Assembly: GCA_012845835.1 (NCBI GenBank) | Contig: JABAKD010000023.1 | Location: 1,227,343 to 1,291,342, forward strand | Origin: Undaria pinnatifida | Taxonomy: Eukaryota > Sar > Phaeophyceae > Laminariales > Alariaceae | Direction of reading: 5' to 3' | Length of the DNA stretch: 64,000 nucleotides | Shown: piece after piece, positions 12,110-21,840 of the stretch | Layout of the letters: each line of letters opens with the position of its first letter | Position numbering within the stretch: position 1 is the stretch's first letter | Translations under genes and position numbers: made by a program | Notes under the pieces: model-generated | Database searches by the model: none | What the model was told of the DNA's origin: nothing | Seen by the model: only the letters and a program-made list of their open reading frames with translations

Positions 12110-13218
12110 AAACAACTCGAATTTACAACAAACGGGGCCCCCCGTTAGGCGCGAGACGATGAGGTGGACGATCTATTCCCGCTGCAATTGGCTCTGAAAA
12201 TGCTTGACAGCCCTTCTCGGAGGCAGCCATGAGCGCGGCAGTGGGTAGGCCTTGTGGCGGCGAGACCCCATCTTGCCACCAGTCGACAACCAGTGGCATC
12301 AACTAACTATTGGAATCAACCAGCAATCCGGGAGTGAGGTTAACCTTATGGCGGGCGCATACTGATACCGACCTGTCGGATATATACCTAAACCATGGTC
12401 ATCCGGTACAAGAGTCGTGCGAGCAACGGTTGCTGTGGATATCAGCGATGCCGTTCTCAGCATGTTTCTCACAGTAAAATGGTTTCTTCATGCAAGCAAA
12501 CGTTAACGACCGGGCGTCTAGCGCAGGACTTGTGTGAGCAACGGTTGTTCCGGACCTTCACCATATCGTCCTTGGCATGATATAATATATAGTGTACTCT
12601 TCTGTTTTACCGCTAATTAGGTGGTAGCTCGGGAGGTTTGGGAACGAGTCGGTCGAGCATTGCCTGGTGTATACGTTAACCATAGAATCGATTGAATGCC
12701 GTTGGCAGAAAAACGAAGTCTTGCTGTCAGCAACATTAAAGCTCCATCTTTTTTTGCACGTGACGTGTGAACAACGCCTGTTGCGCACGTCTACCATGCC
12801 ATCTCACGCGTGTTGTTTGCAATACGCAGGAGTCTTGCTACCAAATACTACTGAAGCACGGTACCTTCGTGCATTTGTCATGTGAACAAATCCTGCTGCA
12901 TACGTCTACCATGTCACCCTTCGCGTGTTATTTGCAGCACGCTGCCGTAATAGTGCCAACTACGTTGTAGCTCCGGCGCTTTGTGCACGAGTCCATCAAA
13001 CAATCGCGTGCTGTCTAACGTACGATGGAATCCACGGCATTCAGTATGAAGTACACCGCAGTCTTGGTGTCAGCAGTAGCATATTTTAGCGCTTTGTGCA
13101 CATTGCTTTCTCTATACGGCTACCATGGAATCTGCGGCAAAATGTTTGCAGTACACCTCAGGCTTGCAGCCAACAGCATTGAAAATCGGTTGTTTTGTAC
13201 ACAAGTCGTGTAAACAAT
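12110..13218 (-). pseudogene. Decayed EsV-1-7 repeat gene, 3' portion
   Basis: The minus strand shows at least six EsV-1-7 repeats in changing frames between 13,215 and about 12,400. C-terminal sequence down to about 12,110 matches the end of the intact gene at 58.5 kb (compare 12,150-12,180 with 58,530-58,560). Stops and frameshifts occur within single repeats: TAG ends the repeat starting near 13,210, and another stop replaces the Cys-x2-His core near 12,935. One clean fragment, C-SHVT-C...C-QR-H, is readable at about 12,690-12,775. The 5' end continues at 16,889-17,012, beyond a 3.67-kb insertion. The gene is non-functional. Confidence 0.8.
13214..13218. repeat. Putative target-site duplication ACAAT (left)
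   Basis: ACAAT occurs here and at 16,889-16,893, exactly bounding the insertion. Joining at this point restores the normal length and sequence pattern of an EsV-1-7 repeat boundary (compare 585-620). Confidence 0.65.
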
Positions 13219-13638
13219 ACATGTTTAGTCAATCAAGTGCTTCTTGGTGTTAAGCGGAGAAGTGTTTTGTCACACTTGACTGGTGGCTCGCTGCGCGAAA
13301 AAGCACTTGACGATCGTCGGGAGTGACGAAATGTTTCATCACATTTGACTGCGCGAGAAGTCACTTGGCGATCGTCGGGAGTGGCGGAGTGTTTAGTCGG
13401 CGACTTTCGCTGTGAGGCAGAGAATGTCACCAATAGGATGCTCGTACTTAGTCCCCTGTAAAGGGAACAGCAGAATTTGGCTAGGAAGGCCGCATGGTGT
13501 GATGACAATGTGCGCATGGACTACGTAGTACGCAGGTGTAGGATGTAACGTGCTGAAAGACACGAACATATTTTACAGGACGCACAGCCGTAGCTGAAGA
13601 CGCAGTCTAGACTACATGCATAGGAGATGATGCATACA

Positions 13639-14078
13639 CAGGTGATGGAAGGGATTTGTACCGCAGGAACGCTGGAGGAAGGTGAGGTAGTATGGCAGGC
13701 TCGAACACGTACGCGTATCTTACACAAGCAAACACACAGGAGTACTGCAGCGCTGAATATGTAGACTATGTGCTACACACAGCGAGAGCTGTGTGCACAC
13801 CGCTGGACATACACACACTGCTGTGACCATGCTGAGTGCGCAGCGTATAAGCAGTGCCGTGTACACACCTACATTCACACGTGATGAAAGGGATTTGTAC
13901 CGCAGGAGGCTGGAGGAAGGTGAGGTAGTATGGCAGGGTTAAACACGTAGGCATGGACAGGTGATGGAAGGGATTTGTACCGCGGGAGCGCTGGAGGAAG
14001 GTGAGGTAGTATGGCAGGTTCGAACACGTACGCGTATCCTACACACGCAAACACACAGGAGTACTGCTGCGCTACACA
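13639..14078 (+). repeat. Three direct repeats (GTGATGGAAGGGATTTGTACC...)
   Basis: Copies start at about 13,643, 13,880 and 13,961. The first and third are about 115 bp and very similar through GGAGTACTGC. The second stops after about 75 bp and joins the third directly. Short open frames on both strands are by-products of the duplication. Confidence 0.8.
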
Positions 14079-14693
14079 TGTATGTACCACACGGAGAGAG
14101 CCCTGTGAATGTGCATCGGAAGAGTTGGTCTCCCCAGTCGTCAAAATACCGCTCTGCTGTAGGGACGTTCCGCTGGATGGTGTGTGTGCGGAGATTCCGC
14201 CGCAGCACGAGGAGGTGGTACGCCGTAAGATTTAAAGAAGGCGAAGAACACTCAGCCGCAGAGAAGGAGGAGCCTAGAACGAGCGAAGAGGCTCATAGCA
14301 GACACCTACGAGCTGGGCCGGGCAAGAAGCTAACATTTCTTCAGAAAAGCATATCTCTGCTGCTCCTAACTCGTTTCCCAAACCGAAAAGACTGCTGAAA
14401 TCCTTGAACTCAGGGCTGCAACAGAGAGCCCTCCACAAGCCCTGTAGAGTTGGTTGTACAAACGAAGGGAAACTGACCAATCACAGCACGCTATGATGCG
14501 GCGTGAAAGCGGCGTGAAACCGTCATTTCCGCGCGATTTTTTTTGAAAAATGCGGCGGAATTGCAAGTGGTGGTCAAAACAACTGCTCAACAACGAGTTG
14601 CAGCGCTCCTTACGTTGCTGTACCACATGCGCTGCCGCTGTAGTGTTGTATTCCGTGACTACCTGTACGTTTGTTTACCAGCGCACACATGCA

Positions 14694-14889
14694 GCAGTCT
14701 CCACTGCTGCTGTGCAGCACCTGTGCAGACCGCTGTTTTACAGCAGTCTCCACTGCTGCTGTGCAGCAGCAGTGCAGACCGCTGTTTTACAGCTGTCTCC
14801 ACTGCTGCTGTGCAGCACCTGTGCAGACAGCTGTTTTACAGCAGTCTCCACTGCTGCTGTGCAGCACCTGTGCAGACCGCTGTTTTACA
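14694..14889 (+). repeat. 49-bp minisatellite, four copies
   Basis: Units start at 14,694, 14,743, 14,792 and 14,841 and differ at only a few bases. Each holds the hairpin-capable TGCTGCTGTGCAGCA and ends in GCTGTTTTACA. Because 49 is not a multiple of three, successive units are read in different frames. All three plus-strand frames stay open, so the long frames here are artefacts. Confidence 0.9.
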
Positions 14890-15819
14890 GCTGTATTTGA
14901 TCGCTGTGTGATGGTGCGTGGTGGGTCTGATGAAACGAATGAATTCTCCCAAGGTGTCGAAGTGGCGTCTGCCCGGTAGATGCAAGTACTTGCAGGTTGC
15001 GGTAGGTTCCCGTTGCTGGTTGCTCGTGTTCATACAGGGGTGTTCTTAAATACAGGGAGTGCTCGCGATAGCGTACGAGTATTGTTTGGAATGATCCGGG
15101 CGTTTTTTGTACGAGAAATGACCAGCGCGAGCATTCGTACGCGTCATTCCGAAGTTATTCTCGTGGAGTGAAACAAGAATGTAGCCAGCCTGCTGCGCAG
15201 TAAAGTACCTATCATACTAATAAAACAGATTTTATCACCGTGTATTCCTGTTGCAGCTGAACCCAAACGTCTTGAAATGCAATGCACACGCATTGCACGC
15301 TTCTCCAAGTGCAAACATGACATTACTGGGACAGTGGAGGGCGTATTCGCCACCGAATCGATGGTGGGAATTTTGCTCACGGCAGAGGTGAATCACAAAT
15401 TCGCGGTGCCCCGCTCAGTTTTTCGAGTTCGGACCTGAAATTTTGACACGTGATTCGTATCAATATTTCCAACACACTCAATGTTGATCACCTCGAAAAA
15501 AAAAAAATCTTCCGGACTTACGGCGGGTCAAAAGAATTCTGAAATCATGAAATCGAGGGAAAATGCTTCGAAAAAAAATATTTTTTTTTTGATCAGCATT
15601 CAGTGTTTTTGTAAGCTTGATAAGAATCACGTCTCAAATTTTCAGATCCGAACTCGAAAAATTGAGCGGGGCAGAGCGAAATCAAGCTTTTTTCAGCTTC
15701 TTGCCCGGCCCAGCTCGTATAGCACGCGGCGGAGATGAGCTGCGACAGGAACCGGCGAGAGAAAGTATGCAGCAGCGGAACTGAAGGACGCAGTCGCCGC
15801 CGCACGCAGACACGGCAGA

Positions 15820-16720
15820 CCACACGTGCAGGATCGAATAGCAGAGGCGCAAAGTTCCAGCGCAACGCCGAGGAGCGCGGTGTATCCGACGAGGGACAGA
15901 AATAGAGGGTGAGCGGTGTGCGCTGTGAGGGTGTTCGCGTGCCAGGGTGTAGTTCGTAGCGCCGTTTGATTTGAAGCGCGGGCGTTTGAATTTTATGGTT
16001 TGGTAAGGACGAGGCGGTATTTTTGGGAGGGGATTTTTTTTGCCCAGCCCAAGGCACAACGAAGTGAAATGTTTTTTGTGTGTGTTGTGTTCGTTGTCCT
16101 AAATGCCCCGCACTGGCAGGATCGAACAGCAAAGGCGCAAATGTTACAGCGCATGCACCACCTGCGTTGGGTTGGCAGGGCAGCCGAACGGTGCTGGGAT
16201 GCTACTAGCAGTGTAGTGTGTGTTGGTGTTGGTGTGTGTGTCCCAAAATGCACCACCAGCGCTGGGTCCGCAGCCCAGGGCACAACGGAGTGAACAATTT
16301 TTGTTATGTGTGTTGTGTGTTGTGTGTGTCCCAAATGCCCCGCACGGGCAGGATCGAACAGCAGAAGCGCAAACGTTCTAGCGCAACGCCGAGGAGCGCG
16401 GTGTATGCGACGAAGGATATAGAGGGTGTGCGGTGTGCGCTGCGAGGTTGTTTGCGTGCCCAGGGTGTAGTTCGTAGCGCCGTTTGATTTGAAGCGCAGC
16501 AGTTTGAATTTTATGGTTTTGTAAGGACGAGGCGGTTTTTGTGGGAGGGGATTTTTTTCCGCTGCCCAGGGCACAACGAAGGATAATGTTTTTGTGTGTG
16601 TTGTGTTAGTTGTTCCAAATGCCCCGCACGGGCAGGATTGAACAGCAGAGGCTCAAACGTTCCAGCGCATGCACCACCAGCGCTGGGTTGGCATGGCAGC
16701 CGAAAGGTGCTTGGATGCAA
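15820..16720 (+). repeat. Higher-order tandem duplication, period about 520 bp
   Basis: GTGTAGTTCGTAGCGCCGTT occurs at about 15,948 and 16,468. The GGATCGAACAGCAGAGGCGC-type segment recurs at about 15,831, 16,118, 16,352 and 16,636, and AAATGCCCCGCAC at about 16,101, 16,335 and 16,619. Two sub-repeats (about 235-285 bp) are therefore nested inside two larger units. The long minus-strand frames here share repeated peptide blocks only because of this duplication. Confidence 0.8.
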
Positions 16721-16729
16721 CTAGCAGTG

Positions 16730-16850
16730 TCGGGAGGGGGGGCGACGCCCCCCCCCCCTCCCCCGAACCCCTCCCCCCGGGACGCCCTTCAGTGTGCGTT
16801 GGAAGTACCCCCACCAGTGTGAGTTGGGAGTACCCCCACCAGTGTGCGTT
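16730..16850 (+). repeat. C-rich tract and 25-bp tandem repeat
   Basis: A G-run and C-run (about 16,733-16,785, including 13 consecutive C) are followed by three copies of a unit of the type CAGTGTGCGTTGGAAGTACCCCCAC (about 16,790-16,850). Confidence 0.8.
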
Positions 16851-16888
16851 AGAAAAAGTATACGGAAAAAGTACGTAATGGATTTTGA

Positions 16889-17012
16889 ACAATGATTGCT
16901 GAGTACATCCACTATGCCATTCTCAGCATCTTACTTGTAGTATAACCGCTTCTTCCAGCCGGCGACGTTCAAGTTAGGACGTATCGTGCAGGTGACATTC
17001 TAACAACGCCCC
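16889..17012 (-). pseudogene. Decayed EsV-1-7 gene, first-repeat fragment
   Basis: The minus strand from 17,012 matches the first repeat of the other loci (pattern C-x-x-x-T-C-T-x-R-x-x-x-N-V-A-G). The first Cys is followed by a stop and the Cys-x2-His end is also broken. It reads in the same orientation as the fragment at 12.1-13.2 kb and directly upstream of it. The ACAAT repeat at 16,889 indicates one gene split by an insertion. Confidence 0.7.
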
Positions 17013-17059
17013 AAAAATGTCTCAGATTAACGTTGCGATGTCATGAGTGACTAATTCGA

Positions 17060-17280
17060 CGACAGCCCACTCCCAAACCAGCGATTTTCTTCAACGAACG
17101 TTTCATGGCAGCTCGGCACTACAAAATATGCTACGAATATAAAATATCTTATATCAAACGATTATCGAACGATAACGTCAAGGTGGAAAGGGGGCCGTAA
17201 TGAGGGAGGTACAGCCGGGAGTTGGTTTCAAAATGGGCTATTTCGTTCAAGAAGAGCTGGGGAGGCCACATGAGAACGAC
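17060..17280 (+). repeat. Diverged copy of the segment at about 19,640-19,850
   Basis: Both contain a TCGAACGATAACGTCAAGG-type segment followed by GTGGAA(A/G)GGG(G/C)CC, an ACAGCCGGGAGT-type block, and TTTC(A/G)AAA in the same order. The copy at 62,540-62,650 in the second block is related more distantly. Confidence 0.45.
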
Positions 17281-17339
17281 TAGAGTATACAGCGTGTCTC
17301 CTGCTCAGACGTACATACAAACTGTCAGTCGTGGATTCA

Positions 17340-20300
17340 ATGAAACATAACGTAGATTCCCGTGGCCTTCACAGTTGGGCAATTTTTCGGAGTGGATATT
17401 CCCTGAGGTTTGCCTACCAACAGTAACAATAATGACACGTGAGTGAAGCTGAAGTTCACCCACTCTATTACATTGTTAACTGCGCACTCGATTGGTTTGC
17501 CAGAATGTGGTGCGGGTTGTAGAATTGACATGCCGTGTGTCTAAAAAAAACGTGATCCGATTCAACGTGAACCCATATCATGCGGCGACTGAAGTGGGAA
17601 AACAACACGTGTTTGGGTTCACTCACGCGGCGCTTCCATCCTCATCGCAGTAACGGCCTGGAGAGAAGGATCGATCAGTTTCAAAACTCCGGACAACGTC
17701 TTCTAATAATGCACGCGCAGCCTTCTACTGGGTTTGAAGACACCATGCGTAGCGCTACAAAATGTCCTATGGTCCCAAACCATTGTGCTTCGATGTTTTC
17801 ATCGCGCACGACAGGTTAAAGTCTTACTGGGTTGTGTTTGGCAAATAGTAACTCCCACAAATACAAGGACGCCCGTTACGGTGTGAGCGTAGCTATTCCC
17901 GTCACATTAAAGCCGTGCGTGTACAGCCTGGTTCAAGTTAAAAAGCGGAAAATTTTTCCCGGCGATTGTCTCCGCCTTTATTTCGATTCAAACCGTAAAC
18001 GATTGCACACGTCTTCTCTCCGCCATGGCGATAATCTCAACGTAGTTGTGTTTTTTTTTTTGTTCACAAATTTTTCGTAGGATACCATTTCATGGGAAAT
18101 TTTTGACATTTGAGAACGTGTGTCGGCGACGAAAAAAAATGAATGCACCGGGAGTTCAGGCTTCTTGGTGGCCATGTGCCACTTTTGTGCCAAGTTGCAG
18201 GATTTATGTATCTCAAACGGCGTAGACGTTTGAACCGTTGTGCGAAACAACGTGCAAGAGTCGTTGTTACATGTAGATGACTTCGTTATAGTTTAGGATA
18301 TCCATGTCGTCTCCATGTTCTGCTTAATGTTGAACATAAGCAAGTAAGATATTCAACGTTTTGGGTGACAACTTTTACTGACATGCTTTGGAGTACCTGT
18401 AACCGGTTTGTGCGATATGCCGCGCAGTCACGTGTTTCGCGCCCCTTTGGAAAAATGGTGAATTCTTTTAAAATATTCAGATGCCAGTCACTGGTCGATG
18501 CAAGTTTCACTGCTAGAGACAACCCGAGGCCGTTACAGAAAACTTGGCCCTGCCACTCTTATCCACTAATCATGGGTGTCAGTATGATTCCAGATATACA
18601 CTCTGTGAATAAACATTGCCAGCGGCATTCGTGAGGAAGAGAATTTCCGCCTTTTAAATTCAACCGGCCGGTAGGTCCGTGTTGTATTGAAGTTTCCCGT
18701 GGTGGCATATTAAACATGTTGCGTCCCCGCCTGGCATTATATATGAATGACCGTCAAAAAAAAGGCAAAAGAAAACTAGCGCGGCTGTGAAAACAAATTT
18801 CAAGCTTCTCCAGGCATCCCGCAAGCGATTAGCTGTTGTCTAATGTACAGGTCCGCATCGGATAGCGCTTGACGTTTTCGGCGGACAAGACAGCTATATC
18901 CCTCTTGCGGAAAAAGGTGAATTCGGATTGAGTTCAATTTTGAAAGGCAGGGGTATACTGAATCGATCAGAAAGTACAACTTACAAAACACCAGTACATA
19001 GGGATTGCACCTGGTACTGAAGAGCAGAACTTGGTGGCCAAGGCGCGAATCATGGCTCATTGTACCCGAGTATGAAACAGAGCTAATATGGAAGCGCGAA
19101 TTATAAGATGTATAAAGGTGTCGGTACTAGGTAAAAATCTTTGAGTTTGATAGTAGCACACCCGCTAGCACAGTGCTAAATCTTGCACAAACAAACCGGC
19201 TGCTTGTCTGCCAGGTACAGCATATAACCCCGTAGATGAGCCAGATAATGTGCGCGTGGTAACCGGGTACGGCAAGGACGTTTGTCTACATATCCAATCG
19301 ACCTATACTCCAAGATATTCCTCTGGTAGTGATTTTGTTGTTACGGTGATTAGCGGTTGCCATGTGAGCGCTGCTGATGTCGATGACATTGACGTCCCAC
19401 CAGAAAAAGCGTGTCTACTCGCTACTATGTTCTAAAAAGTTCGGCAAGACATCCCCCACATGAAACGGGTCTGTGGTGGCACTGCTCAATGTATTGCATG
19501 TTCTGCAGTTTTATTGATCAATGCTCGGCGCTTCTGGACGGCCGAAAAGGGTGCTTCACAAACGATCGCAACAGCGGAGCAATCTCGTTACACGATTGAC
19601 TGATTCTACGATAGCACCCCCCCCCCAAAACCAGCGATGCTCTGTATTGAACGTTTCACGGCTGCTGGACACAAGGAAGGATGCTTTGAAGGAAAAAAAT
19701 CTTCACATATTTTCATGTCTGCAGAGGACGGTCGAACGATGACGTCCAGGGTGGAAGGGGCCCCGTTTTTCCGGAGATACGGCCGAGAGTTTATTTCGAA
19801 ACCGGTGATATATCTAAAAAAAAAGTCTGGGGGGATGTCGTGGAACGACTCGGGTATAGAGAGCAAGGTTGCAGGGGAGTCATCTCACGGCAAGGGCTTT
19901 ACGCCTTGGGCAAAATTTGTCTGACCACATGAGCTGGCACAGTGTAGAACTAGCGGTCAGTATGGTACGTGCGCCATTATGTTTAGTTTAGGACTGGCAC
20001 ATAGACATGTTAGTCGCGTGGCACGAACGAATGCTTTCGAGGTCATTTTTTCGGGTTAGACATTGATAGCCTGAAGTTTGGAGCCGAGATTACTCGTGTG
20101 CACCACTCGCATGGGAGGAACCCAGGAACCGTGCTGACCGTGTTGAACCCGGTAAGCATTTTCGACGCTCGTCGCAAAAGACGAAGAGATGTATTACGGC
20201 TGGAATTTTGTAGAAAAACATGACAGTAGGAGGGGCTTTTTTATCGACGGAGTGTTCACTATAGCAGAGTCGCACAGTAGACAATCACAGACAGAGAAAT

Positions 20301-21130
20301 GTCTGAGGAGCGCACACTGCACAGGTGAATTTACTATCTGAAGCACATCCCCATGAAAAAGCCGCTGGTGGATGTACCTAAGAGAAGGACGGGGGGGCGT
20401 CAACAGAGCAAACACAGACATTTTTCATTTGGCACAGCTCCACCTGCGCAAGGGTGTCGTGCTTACGGTTTGGGATAAGTTGCAATACGTTGTGTTCGTC
20501 AATTTTGTAGCGTTTGTATCGGTCCATGAAAAGTTCATCTTGGCAAAAGTTGGAACACACCACACAGTGATGGAGACATACTTGGATTATCAGGCCAAAC
20601 TAGTTCTCCAACAGTAGGGTTTACACCATGGGCGGGAAACGTATATGACAAGTTAACCTTCTCAAGTAAGTGGGGAATTAGCATTTGTCCTAGTACATTT
20701 ACTAGTTGAATGGTTTTACAACTAGTGCCTTCAAACGTTCAAAGAGTTGGGTGAGCGAATCATTTTCAAATCAGTTTTAGAGAAATATTTTGGGTTCCGC
20801 TTGTAAAGATGTCCAACAACTCTTCCGCCTCACCCCTACGATGGAAAAACATACATCTAATAAACACCTTTTACATTTTATGCCTTTCATGCAAGTTTTG
20901 TATCGTTGGGTGACGGGGGTTGCTGAATGTCATTTTCATTGTCTTGTAGACAGAGTACTCGTCACTTGAACGGTCCAGTGCACGTTATCGAGTTGTTGCA
21001 GCAGCTTTCACGACGGCGAGCTCCCAGCACAGCATTCAACACTTCGGGCGCATACAAAGAGACCCTCTCACCCGCGAATACACCAATTATACACTAAACG
21101 AGTGTGATAGGTTGCCTTCACCAAGTTCTC
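17340..21130 (+). repeat. Companion block, copy 1 (duplicated segment)
   Basis: This aligns in the same orientation and order with 60,180-63,980 over most of its length, with many substitutions and indels. Each block lies immediately upstream of, and divergent from, an EsV-1-7 gene. Clear matches are 18,330-18,540 with 60,870-61,060, 18,560-18,930 with 61,090-61,440, 19,235-19,440 with 61,995-62,215, 19,540-19,600 with 62,310-62,370, and 20,970-21,100 with 63,855-63,960. The second block carries an extra tandem duplication at 62.9-63.3 kb. Confidence 0.7.
17580..19434 (+). pseudogene. Decayed companion gene of unknown function, copy 1
   Basis: I do not recognise this protein. Translations from the plus strand match copy 2 at amino-acid level. 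Residues around LKP-x2-Y-x-L...FP-x-DC-x-R lie at 17,907-17,990. A single frame from 18,283 aligns with copy 2 through H-x-Q-V-R, F-x-K-M, R-D-x2-R-P, MGVS, HP-x2-D-x-LLSN and A-x-KT-x2-S. That frame carries stops at 18,632, 18,788, 18,830 and 18,863. A C-terminal piece at 19,250-19,434 (V-R-V...K-D-x-C...Q-S, then F-V-x-V-I-x-G) ends at TAA. Conservation in frame despite stops points to a formerly coding gene of several hundred codons. It is divergent from the EsV-1-7 pseudogene at 16.9 kb. Confidence 0.5.
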
Positions 21131-21376
21131 CCGTCGGCTTAAAACCTAGAGCACTAAAGGCGCCAGAAAGCGCGTGACGCTGTTGCACCAGCGTACTTTG
21201 CAAAGCCGACCAACAGCCGGCATTCTGACCTACCTCAACGCCTGCTGTGTTTTGGAAGGTGGGCTGTCGAAATTCGCGAATACGTCCGATAGCGTGTTCT
21301 CATCAACATTCGTCAAAATACGGCCGTGTCTATTTATGACCTATACGGGACCGTCTCCCGTTATCAGAGTTGTTTG

Positions 21377-21840
21377 CTGACACACAAAGGGCTGCCTCGT
21401 TGAGAGCTACCCGAAGAGAATCTGGGAATCTGGTCACTTAGCAGCATCTCAAAGTCGTCCATTCGTTCCGAGAAATTTGACACGTCCAACAAGCATTCAG
21501 CGCGCGTTGGCTTCAGGACTGCACAGTGGATGCTATCTCGCCATCATTAACAATTGTTTCCCGGTGCTGATACTTAAAAGATACCAAATAGATGACGAAG
21601 AGCAGTCTGACCACACAAAGGGCTGCTTCGCTCAGAGATACCCATAGACAACCAGGGAATATGGTCACTCAGCAGCATTTGAACGCCGTCCCTTCGTTCG
21701 GAGAAACTTGACACGTTAAACAAGTATTTTGCGCGAGCTGCCAACTCGGGATTGCACAATGGATGCTATCTCGCCATCATTGACATTCAATTTCCGGTGT
21801 TGGTACTGAAAACATACTGAATAGATAACAAACAGCAGTC
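21377..21840 (+). repeat. Tandem duplication, unit about 231 bp
   Basis: Two units, 21,377-21,607 and 21,608-21,840, share CACACAAAGGGCTGC, GGTCACT(T/C)AGCAGCAT, GAAA(T/C)TTGACACGT, and GGATGCTATCTCGCCATCATT with the same spacing. They are about 80% alike by eye and have no coding function that I can see. Confidence 0.8.

Larger units (their letters stand above)
13219..16888. mobile_element. 3.67-kb repeat-rich insertion inside an EsV-1-7 pseudogene
   Basis: The pseudogene halves on each side rejoin at exactly the spacing of an ordinary repeat junction once this segment and one copy of ACAAT (13,214-13,218 and 16,889-16,893) are removed. A 5-bp target duplication suggests insertion by an integrase or transposase. 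The segment carries no recognisable transposon protein. It contains two 60-70-bp direct repeats (13,245-13,390), three copies of a roughly 75-115-bp repeat, a 49-bp minisatellite, a roughly 520-bp higher-order repeat and a C-rich tail. The ends have no long inverted repeat or LTR that I can see, so the class is unknown. A large non-autonomous element is the simplest reading. Confidence 0.6.

Noticed and set aside
12667-13213. Plus-strand frames at 12,667-12,970 and 13,025-13,213
   Set aside because: Antisense to the decayed EsV-1-7 repeats; the recognisable motif is on the minus strand.
14694-14889. CRISPR-like regular repeats
   Set aside because: Units are directly adjacent with no spacers, in an evidently eukaryotic context.
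14543-14979. Three overlapping plus-strand frames of 102-122 codons
   Set aside because: They are the three frames of a 49-bp minisatellite with no stop codon.
15593-16574. Minus-strand frames of 125-193 codons with shared peptide blocks
   Set aside because: Produced by the 520-bp tandem duplication within the inserted element. No ATG-anchored conserved domain.
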